DNA from: Bradyrhizobium sp. B097
Lineage (GTDB): Bacteria > Pseudomonadota > Alphaproteobacteria > Rhizobiales > Xanthobacteraceae
Direction of reading: 5' to 3'
NCBI RefSeq assembly: GCF_038957035.1
Contig: NZ_CP152412.1
Location: 3,034,501 to 3,098,500 of the forward strand
DNA length: 64,000 bases
Shown here: positions 7,518-15,950 of the stretch, one piece after another
How the letters are laid out: every line of letters starts with the position of its first letter
How positions within the stretch are numbered: position 1 is the first letter of the stretch
Notes under the pieces: generated by a model
The model's database searches: none
What the model saw: only the letters and a program-made list of their open reading frames with translations
Told to the model about the DNA's origin: nothing
Translations under genes and position numbers: made by a program

Positions 7518-10018
7518 TCAGTTGCCCTTGGATGCCTGCGCACTGTTGGCGCTGCGCCAGGTCAGCGTGGCCGAGGGGGCTCCGTTACCGTCGCGGTCCT
7601 CGACCGCCAGGATGCGGTCATGGTCGAGGGCGGTCAGCGCGACGGTGTAGATTGCAACATCGTCCTCGAAGCCGTCGACCGGGATCAGCAGCATGCCGTC
7701 CTCATTGGTGGCACGGAACTGGCGGCCGCTCCGCTCCAGGCCGGCATCGATCAGCCGTCCCTCGGCGATCGCCTTCACGTTCGAATTCTCCGCAGCCTTC
7801 GCGGCGCTCTCGCCGTACTGAACCGTGATGCCGTGCAGCATCCCGGCGCGGGTGAGCTTTGCCAGCGGCAGCGCGATGGTCGCAACCGCCATTTGGCGCG
7901 ACAGTGGAATCCGCAGGCGGAGGTCGCTGAGCCCGGTGTGATAGACGGTGACGGTTTCCAGCGACGCCTGGCCGTCCGGCCCGAACAGGCCGACCTGCAG
8001 CGTCCCGCATTGCGCCTCGCCGAACACGTTCGCCGGCAGGCGATTGGCGCCGAACAATGTGTAGAGGTAGGCGTGCGACGGTGACAACGCGGCAAAGCTG
8101 CCGGCCAGCCACATCGGCGGCGCCGGAGCCGCGCAGGCGGCCGAGAGGCCGCGGGCGACGATGCAATCATCGATGAAGCCGGCGTCGAGCAGCGGCGCGA
8201 GCGCCTGCGTGCCAAGGTTGACGTCATGCTTGATGCAGCCGAGCAGCACGAGTTCATCATCGTCGGGCAGCAGCAGCAGGCGCCCGAGCACGGCGGCGGC
8301 CCAGCGTGCCGCAACAATGGGGTCGGCGTCGGGTCGCAGTGCATAGTGCGGCGCCAGCTCGCGGGCGCGCGACGCATAGGCCAGCGTTCCGGATTGCACC
8401 TCGTTCGCCAGCGCCAGCTGAGCGGCCGGGCGCTGGTCGCCCTCGCGCAACACCTCACCGCCGCGATAATCGCGCGCCGATCCTTCATCGGAACAGCAAA
8501 GCTGCTCCAGCAACGCGACATTGCGGATCAACATGCGCTTGACGTGCGGCGTGACGATGCGATCCGAGATCAGGCCTTCCGCGGTGTCGTCATCGGCGAT
8601 GTCGTCGAAGGCGTCATCAAGCGTCAGCAGATAGGCGCCATGCAGCCGGATGCGAATGCCTTCGCGATCGAAGATCCGCCGCAGCGACTTCTGCACGCTG
8701 GCGGAATAGCCGAGGTCGACCAGGATCAGGTCGGTGCAGCCGTCGAAATCCGTGATCTTCGCCCGAAGATAAGCGAGCAGGCGGGTACGGACACCGGCAG
8801 CGATGTCGGTGATTTCGCGCGAGTCCATCAGATCGGGCAGGGCGTCGGCGAGTTCGCTGCCGCTCGCAATGCCGTCGGGATACTGCGCGAAGAACTTCGT
8901 CACCGCCGGAGGCTGCACCTTGACGATATCGACAAAGGTGGCCGCGTCGATCTTGACGACCCGGCTCAGCAACTCACTGAGAGGTTCGAGCGTATCGGCG
9001 GATCCGACCAGGCTGACACGACGATCTCGACATAGGCGCCGGTCTCGCCATGGTTTGCCTGCCAGACGCGATACGGCAGCAGACCGTCGCGGCCGAGGAA
9101 TCCGATCGCGACGCGTGCACCCTTGCGCGCCAGCGCAGCACGCTGTGCTTCGATGAAGGCGTCGAACGCCGCCATCACCGGGCCGAGCACGGTCACGCCG
9201 AGGTTGAAAGCAGGAGAATGCTCTGCACTGCGCGCCGTCACCGCACGCCGCAGCGTGCGGGCGCCGCAATCGAGTCGCGACGGCTGATCGGGACACAGCA
9301 GTTCGAAGATCGATGTTTCGCGCTGAAACTTCGACGCCAGCGGCGCGCTGGCCTGCGGATAGTAGCGCGGTCGGATGCCGTGACGGCGGGCGCCCTTGAT
9401 ATCGGCGTTGTGATTGTCGCCGACATGGAACGAGCTTGCCGCATCGATGCCTTGCTCGGCGAGATAGGCCTCGAACAGCGCTTCGCTCTTGCCAGAGCCG
9501 TGATCGCAGGATGCGTAGAGGAAATCCCAGGTCAGTCCCGGGCTGCAGGAGCGCAGCAATTGCGCGAGCTGGTCGGTGCTCCAGTAGGTGTCGGAAATGA
9601 AGCCGACGCGAAAACCGCCGCGCTTCATGTCCATATATTGCTCGAGCATTTCCGGGTTGGCGCGGCACAGCTCGAGCTCGGCTTCGAACTCGATCTGCGC
9701 GAGATCGCCCAACGCATCGCGGCTCAGGTCGAACAGCCTGAACGGAAAGTACTTATAGATGTCGGCGATGCGCACTTCAGTGGAGCCGCACCGCTCCAGC
9801 GCCAGCTTGCGCGCACGCGCCTCCGCCTGGATTCGATGCTGAACGAAACTGACGGACATGTATGGAAATTTTTCAGCAATGCGGGAAAGCTGAAAAACCC
9901 TTTCAAATACGCCATCTGGCGTCGTGCAGGCACGCAACAGAAATGTATCGAAAACATCGAACGAACATGCAGAAACATTCTGCGCTCGACGCGTTGCGTC
10001 GACCGTCATGATCGTCAT
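7518..10018 (-). pseudogene. HAD-superfamily protein with large C-terminal domain, interrupted by a frameshift near 9023
   Basis: Two reading frames together make one protein of about 830 residues. The N-terminal part (10018 to about 9023) has the HAD motifs in order: SFDVFDTFLL (the nucleophile Asp), FISDTYWS, GKSEALFEAY (the Lys) and FHVGDNHNADIKGA (the acidic pair), and reaches GAYVEI. The C-terminal part (about 9023 to 7518) resumes as RRVSLVGSADTLEPL and holds a further domain with LILVDLGYSASVQ. The frames meet at the GAGATCGTCG stretch; inserting one base there restores GAYVEIRRVSLVG. Such HAD-plus-extension proteins are found in surface-glycan loci. The ATG at 10018 is preferred over an upstream TTG. 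Either the gene is broken or the assembly lost a base. Confidence 0.75.
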
Positions 10019-10079
10019 GCGCAAAATTCCCGCCAGTCCTCATGCGTTGAACGCCTGCGTGAGACAAATCAGGCGCGAT

Positions 10080-10174
10080 GATTCAAAAAAGTTGATGCGC
10101 GATTCAAAAACGCGCGCTTCGCGACTGACAGATTCAAAAAATCCGATAACGTCGAAATGGTGATTCGGAAAAAA
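10080..10174. repeat. direct repeats GATTCAAAAA in the divergent promoter region
   Basis: Three exact copies of GATTCAAAAA start at 10080, 10101 and 10131, and a degenerate copy (GATTCGGAAAA) starts at 10162. The spacings are 21, 30 and 31 bases, or about two and three helical turns. They lie in the 508-base gap between the HAD-type gene (-) and the sigma factor gene (+), close to the former. The remainder of the gap (10175-10526) is AT-rich for this genome and holds no convincing gene; the short open frames there look spurious. Regularly spaced repeats in a divergent promoter suggest binding sites for a regulator. Confidence 0.6.
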
Positions 10175-10526
10175 TTGCCTAGTCGCAATCGTCGAATGCA
10201 AGATGGCGACCAACGGCGATGGATCACTCGCATGCTCCGCGCATGCATGTGTTCGCGTGGCGTTAGTTGATGTGACAACAGCGTTTTCCGGCGCGACGAA
10301 CTCTCCCGCGGGAATGCGAGGCGATGCTGAACGACTGCTCCAGACTCCGTCGAACTTTTCCCTGCGCCTCCGCGCAGCGGCAGCTTTTGCCGGGCGGTCG
10401 GCAAAAAAATCCAGCTAAGCGTTTGAAAAATAACGAAAAAATTTCGCCTGGTTTGCTCAGCCCCTCCGTTCAACGCTCAGAAGCCGCATGCGATGTGTGC
10501 TTGCGGCGTTGGTTGGAGAGCGGCGG

Positions 10527-11228
10527 ATGAGTTACGCGCTTGATGTGATGGCAGCGGTCGAGGTGGAGGCCACGGCGGCCGCGGCTGCACCGGTCGAAGC
10601 GGCTGCTCCCTGGAGCAACGTCCCCACCGTTGCCGATGCAGGCCCACTCGACACCGTCGAGATCCAGGACGAGGACAAGGAGCTGCTCGACCGCCTCGCC
10701 GCCGGCGACGAGGCGGCGTTTCGTGCTCTCGTCGAACGCCATGTCGATCGCGCCTACGCGATCGCGCTGCGCATCGTCGGCAACGCCGCAGATGCTGAAG
10801 ACGTGGTGCAGGACACCATGCTGAAGGTCTGGACGCATCGCGGCCGCTGGCAGCATGGCCGCGCCAAGTTCTCCACTTGGCTCTATCGTGTCGTCAGCAA
10901 CCGTTGCATCGATCTGCGCCGCAAGCCGCGCACCGAGAATGTCGATGTCGTGCCCGAGGTTGCCGACACCCAGCTCGACGCTTCGACCGTCATCGAGCGC
11001 AACGAGATCGGCAATCTTCTGGAGCTCGCGATGCAGCGGCTGCCCGAGCAGCAGCGCGTCGCGGTGATCCTTTCCTACCACGAGAACATGAGTAACGGCG
11101 AGATCGCCGAGGTGATGGATACGACCGTGGCCGCGGTCGAGTCGCTGCTGAAGCGCGGGCGGCAACAGCTGCGCGAGCTGCTCAAGCGGCACGAGCGCGA
11201 CCTGCGCGGCGCGTTTACCGACTGCTAA
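10527..11228 (+). CDS. ECF-type RNA polymerase sigma factor
   Basis: A 233-residue protein with sigma-70 region 2 (DEAAFRALVERHVDRAYAIAL through DAEDVVQDTMLKVW and the -10 recognition part FSTWLYRVVSNRCIDLRR) and region 4 (LPEQQRVAVILSYHENMSNG, then TTVAAVESLLKRGRQQLRE). There are no regions 1.2 or 3, as in ECF factors. An Ala/Pro-rich stretch of about 45 residues precedes region 2 and is longer than usual. ATG 10527 is preferred over ATG 10488 because ggag lies 9 bases ahead of it. The flagellin gene starts 140 bases downstream, so it may control flagellar genes. No anti-sigma gene is adjacent, but a candidate lies at 14596. Confidence 0.9.
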   Translation: MSYALDVMAAVEVEATAAAAAPVEAAAPWSNVPTVADAGPLDTVEIQDEDKELLDRLAAGDEAAFRALVERHVDRAYAIALRIVGNAADAEDVVQDTMLKVWTHRGRWQHGRAKFSTWLYRVVSNRCIDLRRKPRTENVDVVPEVADTQLDASTVIERNEIGNLLELAMQRLPEQQRVAVILSYHENMSNGEIAEVMDTTVAAVESLLKRGRQQLRELLKRHERDLRGAFTDC

Positions 11229-11368
11229 CCATAAATTCCGGCTTCTGAAGATTTCGCGCCTGACCACCGGCGGCCGACCCGTTTGAACGGTCGGACGGGG
11301 GCTGGATCCGCGTCACCTCTCTTTTTCACGATGCGGCATGCGATGCCCCATCAGCACAGGAGCTACTC

Positions 11369-12193
11369 ATGCCCGCAATTTCCACCAACACAGCCGCCAA
11401 CTCCGCGGTCCGCTACCTCAACATCAACTCGATGCAGGAAACGAGCGCGCTGTCGAAGCTGTCGAGCGGCTCGCGCATCACCTCCGCTTCCGACGACGCG
11501 GCTGGCCTGGCGATCTCGACCCGCATCTCCTCCGACATCACGACGCTGCAGCAGGCTGCCACCAACGCAGCGCAGGCGACCTCGATCCTGCAGACCGCCG
11601 ACGGCGGCGCCTCCAACATCTCGGACATCCTGGCCCGCATGAAGTCGCTGGCCTCCGAGTCCGCCTCCGGCACCGTGGCCGACTCCAGCCGCGCCTACAT
11701 CAACTCGGAATTCACGCAGCTCAAGGGCGAAATCGACTCCATCGCCTCCGGCACCCGCTACAGCAGCCAGAGCCTGCTCGACGGTTCGAGCGTGTTCTCC
11801 TCGGGCGTCTCGGTGCTGGTCGGCTCGACCTCGGCCGACACCATCACGATCACGCTGACCAGTCTGACGGCATCCTCGCTCGGCGTGACCTCGCTCGACG
11901 TCTCCAGCCTGTCGAGCGCCACCAGCGCGATGTCGGCCCTCGACAGCGCGATCGACACCGTGTCGTCCGCCCGCGCCGAGATCGGTGCCCAGGAATCGCG
12001 CTTCAACTTCAGCGCCGACTCGATCTCGACCCAGACCCAGAACCTGCAGTCCGCGAATTCAGCGATCAAGGACGTCGACATCGCTTCCGAGCAGGCGACG
12101 CTGTCTTCGGCCGAAGTGAAGACCCAGGCCGCGGTGTCGGCGGAAACGGCTGCCAACCAGATGCCGCAGTACCTGCTCAAGCTGCTCGGCTAA
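11369..12193 (+). CDS. fliC: flagellin
   Basis: A 274-residue flagellin that polymerises into the flagellar filament after export. The conserved N-terminal D0/D1 helix is present (SSGSRITSASDDAAGLAIST), as is the C-terminal one (AQESRFNFSADSISTQTQNL and IASEQATLSSAEVKTQA). The middle is short and rich in Ser and Thr, so there is almost no D2/D3 domain. The size fits the small flagellins of thin, lateral-type flagella in bradyrhizobia rather than the large polar ones; this is an inference from length. There are many Ser/Thr residues that could be glycosylated, and glycan-type genes lie upstream. aggag sits 7 bases ahead of the ATG. A strong hairpin follows the stop, separating it from fliD. 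Confidence 0.95.
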   Translation: MPAISTNTAANSAVRYLNINSMQETSALSKLSSGSRITSASDDAAGLAISTRISSDITTLQQAATNAAQATSILQTADGGASNISDILARMKSLASESASGTVADSSRAYINSEFTQLKGEIDSIASGTRYSSQSLLDGSSVFSSGVSVLVGSTSADTITITLTSLTASSLGVTSLDVSSLSSATSAMSALDSAIDTVSSARAEIGAQESRFNFSADSISTQTQNLQSANSAIKDVDIASEQATLSSAEVKTQAAVSAETAANQMPQYLLKLLG

Positions 12194-12205
12194 TTCGAAC
12201 GATAG

Positions 12206-12232
12206 ATCGGGCCGGCATCGTGCCGGCCCGAT
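12206..12232 (+). terminator. hairpin between flagellin and fliD
   Basis: A perfect 12-bp stem (ATCGGGCCGGCA / TGCCGGCCCGAT) with a 3-base loop lies 12 bases after the flagellin stop and is followed by TCTC. It can end most transcripts after flagellin, or protect the 3' end of its mRNA, while letting some reads continue into fliD. Confidence 0.7.
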
Positions 12233-12256
12233 TCTCACGACCGCGGAGGTGTCGAC

Positions 12257-13963
12257 ATGACGGTTAGCAGCGCCACCTCGAGCACATCAGGCGCGACATC
12301 GTCGAGTTCCGCCAGCTCTGCGAGCACGGTGACTACGACCGGAACGACCAATTCGGCCAGTATCGACTGGACTGCCCTGATCAATGCCGAAGTCAACGCC
12401 AAGCTCACGGCGGCGACCACGATCACCACCAAGATTACGGCGAACCAGGCCAAGGTCACCGCCTACCAGTCCCTGCAGACCGAGCTGTCAACCCTGGCAA
12501 CCGGGCTGTCGTCGCTCAGCACGTCGATCATCAACTCGATCGCCACCAATGCGTTCGCCACACGTTCGGCGACGATTTCGTCCACCGGCGACGTCAGCGC
12601 CGCCTCGGCGCTGTCGATGAGCGTCAACAGCGGCTCGGCGACCGGCGATCACGCGCTCCAGATCACCCAGCTCGCAACCGCGCAGAAGGTGATCGGCACT
12701 TCGCAGTCGAGCAGTTCGACCGCACTCGGCTATTCCGGAACGTTTTCGCTGGGCCTCGCCGGCGGCAGCAGCACGGCGATCTCGATCACCAGCGGCATGT
12801 CGATGCAGGACATCGTCGACACCATCAACGCGCAGACCTCGGCCACCAATGTCCAGGCCTCCATCGTCCAGGTGTCGAGCGGGTCCTATGAGATGGTGCT
12901 GACGGGAACCCAGGACGCCGCAAACATCACCTATTCATCGACATCCGGCGACGACATCCTGAACGAGCTCGGCGTCACCGGCACATCGGGGGCTTTCACC
13001 GACGTGTTGCAGAAGGCGCAATCTGCGGAATTCACCCTCGACGGCATCGCGCTCACCCGCAACACCAACGATATTTCCGACGTGCTCTCGGGCGTCACGT
13101 TCGACCTGCTGCAGCCGACGCCGAGCGGCACCAGCCTGAACATCAGCATCTCGACCGACACCAGCCAGATCACGTCAGCGCTGCAGACCTTCGTGACCAA
13201 TTACAACGCGTTTCGCGACCAGGTGATCGCGCAGTCCGCGCAGAATTCCGACGGCACCGCCGCATCGAGCGCGGTGCTGTTCGGCGACAGCACGATGCGC
13301 GATATCATGACCCAGCTTCAGCAGGTGCTCAGCGGCTCCGTCGGCGACATGACGATGGCCGACCTCGGCCTGTCGTTCAACGAGAGCAACGAGCTGCAGC
13401 TCGATACCGGTACGCTGTCGACCGTGCTGACGCAAAATCTGGCCGGCGTCAGCAAGCTGCTGTCCGCGCAGACGACGGCCTCGTCCAGCCAGCTCAACGT
13501 CGTCAACACCGGCACGTCGCCGCAATCGTTCACGCTCGATGTGACGGTGGATTCGACCGGCACGCTGACCGGCGCCTCGGTCGGCGGCGACAGTTCCGGC
13601 CTTTCGGTGGTCGGCAACACCATCATCGGCAATTCGGGCACGATCTACGCCGGCATGGCATTCACCTACACCGGCTCGACCTCGCAATCGATCACCGTGA
13701 CGTCATCGTCCGGGCTTGCGGCACAACTTTATCAGCTCGCGCAAACCAACTCCGGGACCAGCGGTCAGCTACAGACCATGATCACCAACCTGCAGTCGCG
13801 CGATACCGATCTGCAGTCACAGGTCAGCGACATCCAGAGCAATGCGGCGACGTTCAAGGCGCAGCTGCAGCTTCAATACGCCAATTATCAGGCCGCCATC
13901 GAAAGCGCGAACAACACGCTGGGCTACCTGAGTGCCCTCCTGAACGCATCATCGAGTAAATAA
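12257..13963 (+). CDS. fliD: flagellar filament cap protein FliD (HAP2)
   Basis: A 568-residue protein, exported through the flagellar channel, that sits at the filament tip and helps flagellin subunits fold in place. The N-terminal region has the FliD_N pattern (SIDWTALINAEVNAKL, then KVTAYQSLQTELSTL); the C-terminus is a long coiled-coil-like helix (LQSRDTDLQSQVSDIQS) needed for cap assembly. The first 40 residues are an unusual Ser/Thr/Ala-rich tract, also seen in the neighbouring flgD. ggaggt lies 7 bases before the ATG. Its stop codon overlaps the start of fliS (TAATG), so the two are translationally coupled. Confidence 0.9.
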   Translation: MTVSSATSSTSGATSSSSASSASTVTTTGTTNSASIDWTALINAEVNAKLTAATTITTKITANQAKVTAYQSLQTELSTLATGLSSLSTSIINSIATNAFATRSATISSTGDVSAASALSMSVNSGSATGDHALQITQLATAQKVIGTSQSSSSTALGYSGTFSLGLAGGSSTAISITSGMSMQDIVDTINAQTSATNVQASIVQVSSGSYEMVLTGTQDAANITYSSTSGDDILNELGVTGTSGAFTDVLQKAQSAEFTLDGIALTRNTNDISDVLSGVTFDLLQPTPSGTSLNISISTDTSQITSALQTFVTNYNAFRDQVIAQSAQNSDGTAASSAVLFGDSTMRDIMTQLQQVLSGSVGDMTMADLGLSFNESNELQLDTGTLSTVLTQNLAGVSKLLSAQTTASSSQLNVVNTGTSPQSFTLDVTVDSTGTLTGASVGGDSSGLSVVGNTIIGNSGTIYAGMAFTYTGSTSQSITVTSSSGLAAQLYQLAQTNSGTSGQLQTMITNLQSRDTDLQSQVSDIQSNAATFKAQLQLQYANYQAAIESANNTLGYLSALLNASSSK

Positions 13964-14406
13964 TGACCCAGAATGCTACGGCCTACCTTGCCAACAATGC
14001 CTATCGATCCGCCGCGGTGGCGGTCCCGCCGTTGAAGGCGGTGGTGATGCTGTGCGATGGCGCCATCACGTTGCTACAGAAGGCGCTGGATGCGCACGAG
14101 GCGAAGCGCTTCGAGGAAGGGCACACCTATCTGACGCGGGCGACCGCGATCCTGCGCGGATTGAGCCACCATCTCGACGTCACCCGCGGCGGCGCGATGG
14201 CCGATCGCCTGTTCCGGACCTACAACGCCCTGATCATGGCGTGCCTGCGCTCCTACGGCCGGCCGCACGCCAGGGAGAATTTCCGGCGCATCATTGCCAG
14301 CCTGACGGAACTCCGCGACGCCTGGAAGTTCGTCGAGGCGACCGCCGGCAAGGCCGCCAAGGCCAGGACGCTCGGCAAGACGCTCGAATCAGCCGCCGGG
14401 CGCTGA
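13963..14406 (+). CDS. fliS: flagellin export chaperone FliS
   Basis: A 147-residue all-helical protein that binds the C-terminus of flagellin in the cytoplasm and prevents early polymerisation. The features seen are the N-terminal AYLANNAYRSAAV, LMCDGAI-like MLCDGAITLLQKAL, and LSHHLDVTRGGAMADRLFRTYN, matching FliS helices. The usual position directly after fliD is kept, with a 1-base overlap (TAATG). The C-terminus is slightly longer and Lys/Ala-rich. Its partner flagellin is two genes upstream. Confidence 0.85.
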   Translation: MTQNATAYLANNAYRSAAVAVPPLKAVVMLCDGAITLLQKALDAHEAKRFEEGHTYLTRATAILRGLSHHLDVTRGGAMADRLFRTYNALIMACLRSYGRPHARENFRRIIASLTELRDAWKFVEATAGKAAKARTLGKTLESAAGR

Positions 14407-14520
14407 GCGGCGAATCGGCCGGCGAACCACGTTTCGCCGGGAGGGGGCAGGGCGCTCGGGCGGGCGTCCTGTTGGGGAAAAGGCCGCTCGGTGAGCACCA
14501 TGCTGGACCTGACGCTACGG

Positions 14521-14542
14521 CGGCGGAAATTGATTTCCGCCG
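14521..14542. promoter_or_regulatory. palindrome upstream of the putative anti-sigma gene
   Basis: CGGCGGAAAT-TG-ATTTCCGCCG is a perfect 10-bp inverted repeat around a 2-base centre. So tight a centre cannot form a comfortable RNA loop without opening a base pair, so an operator for a dimeric regulator is as likely as a terminator for fliS. It lies 54 bases before the preferred start at 14596. Confidence 0.5.
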
Positions 14543-14595
14543 TCCCGCGAATGCTTTATGACAGCCTTGGCGACGAGGCGGGATCTGCGCGCGGG

Positions 14596-15021
14596 ATGGA
14601 CGTTGCGACATTCGAAGACCTGATCGACCGGCTGGGGGAGGATCTGTCCCGCTGGCCCGATGATCAACGTCTTGCCGCCGTCCAACTCCTTGCATCGTCG
14701 GCCGAGGCGCGGACGCTCTATGAAGAGGCGAGCGCGCTACGCCGGGCGCTCACGGCGCCGCCGGTTCGGGCACCCAAGGGCCTTGTCGACCGTATCGTGA
14801 CCGCGGCGGCGAAACTGCCCCAACAGGCACTGTCCGAAGTTGCGGCCCCGGAGCCGACCCAGTCTGAGGAGCAGCCGAACGATGCTCAAGCTCCAGGCGA
14901 TGCCGCACAGCAAGGCAAGGTGCTGCCTGCACTGTTGCTGGCCCTCTGCCTGTTGCCCGCATTGGCGCCGCCGGCATTGATGCTCGGCGAACCGGACCTG
15001 CCGATCAGCCTCTCGCTCTAA
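14596..15021 (+). CDS. putative anti-sigma factor-like membrane protein
   Basis: A protein of 141 residues. The N-terminus (MDVATFEDLIDRLGEDLSRWP, residues 1-21) is the signature of small alphaproteobacterial proteins usually encoded beside ECF sigma factors and thought to hold them inactive. A Pro/Glu/Gln-rich linker follows, then one membrane segment near the C-terminus (KVLPALLLALCLLPALAPPA). Longer starts exist (GTG 14491, ATG 14500), but these would code through the palindrome at 14521-14542, so ATG 14596 is preferred although its ribosome site is weak. It is separated from the sigma gene at 10527 by flagellin, fliD and fliS. Pairing with that sigma factor is an inference. Confidence 0.6.
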   Translation: MDVATFEDLIDRLGEDLSRWPDDQRLAAVQLLASSAEARTLYEEASALRRALTAPPVRAPKGLVDRIVTAAAKLPQQALSEVAAPEPTQSEEQPNDAQAPGDAAQQGKVLPALLLALCLLPALAPPALMLGEPDLPISLSL

Positions 15022-15259
15022 GCTCTCCGCATTCCTTTGCAGCGCTCCGCGCCCTTCCGCGGTGGGTCGGCCCGCGCGCGCATTTGCGCGCCTCTGGGCC
15101 GCGGCCGACACGGCAAATTCTGCCGATTAATCAAGTGATTCCGGGCGGATGAATCCGCGCCTGAAATCGCCGCGTCATCCGTTTTATCTGCGAACGACTT
15201 CACGATCCCAATGTTTCACCGCGTTCCGTCGCCTAGCCCGCGACGAAGAGAGCCTCGTC

Positions 15260-15931
15260 ATGACCGTTTCCTCGGCAACCTCTGCTGCAGCCTCCGCCCC
15301 CTCGAGCTCGTCGTCGAGTTCGTCAACCAGCGCGTCGATGGGGATGAGCTCGACCGATTTCCTCAACCTGCTCGTCAGCGAACTGCAAAACCAGGATCCG
15401 CTGAACGCAACCAGCACGACCGACTTCATCAATCAGCTCACCTCCTACGCCAACTTCACCGAGCAGCAGTCGACCAACGCCAGCATGACGTCGCTCGCGA
15501 GCTCGTTCTCGAGCCTCGTGACGCTCAACTCGGTCAACTATATCGGCCACACCGTCGAGGCGAAGACCAACACGGCGGAGCTGACCAACGGTTCGGCCAC
15601 TTTCGGTTATTCGCTCACTTCGGCCGCTTCCAACGTCGCGATCGCGATCCAGGACTCCTCGGGCAACACGGTGTGGAGCGGCAAGGGGACCGGAAACGCC
15701 GGCTCGAACACCTTCACCTGGAATGGCCAGACCACGAGCGGCACCCAGCTCAGCAATGGCGGCCAGTACACGATCCAGGTGACCGCGACCGACTCCGCCG
15801 GAAACTCGCTGCTCAGCTACACCACGATGACCGGAACGGTGACCGGGATCGATGCCTCCGGCTCGACACCCTCGCTGCTCGTGAACGGCGTCCCCGTCAG
15901 TGCAGCCAACATCATCGGCGTCACGTCCTGA
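15260..15931 (+). CDS. flgD: flagellar hook assembly protein FlgD
   Basis: A 223-residue scaffold that caps the growing hook and allows FlgE to assemble. The hallmark N-terminal motif is clear: STDFLNLLVSELQNQDPLNA (about residues 31-50). The C-terminal part has the Ig-like and Tudor-like strands (VWSGKGTGNAGSNTFTWNGQ and GGQYTIQVTATDSAGN). The first 30 residues are a Ser/Ala tract. ATG 15260 follows gaagagag; the frame remains open further upstream but without coding character. It is followed 19 bases later by flgE. The 238-base gap before it contains short GC-rich inverted repeats only. Confidence 0.9.
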   Translation: MTVSSATSAAASAPSSSSSSSSTSASMGMSSTDFLNLLVSELQNQDPLNATSTTDFINQLTSYANFTEQQSTNASMTSLASSFSSLVTLNSVNYIGHTVEAKTNTAELTNGSATFGYSLTSAASNVAIAIQDSSGNTVWSGKGTGNAGSNTFTWNGQTTSGTQLSNGGQYTIQVTATDSAGNSLLSYTTMTGTVTGIDASGSTPSLLVNGVPVSAANIIGVTS

Positions 15932-15950
15932 TTGCTTCCGGAGTATTATC

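Noticed and set aside
10069..10473. A 134-codon minus-strand frame in the gap before the sigma factor
   Set aside because: Mixed composition, spans the GATTCAAAAA repeats, no ribosome site and no domain; probably chance.
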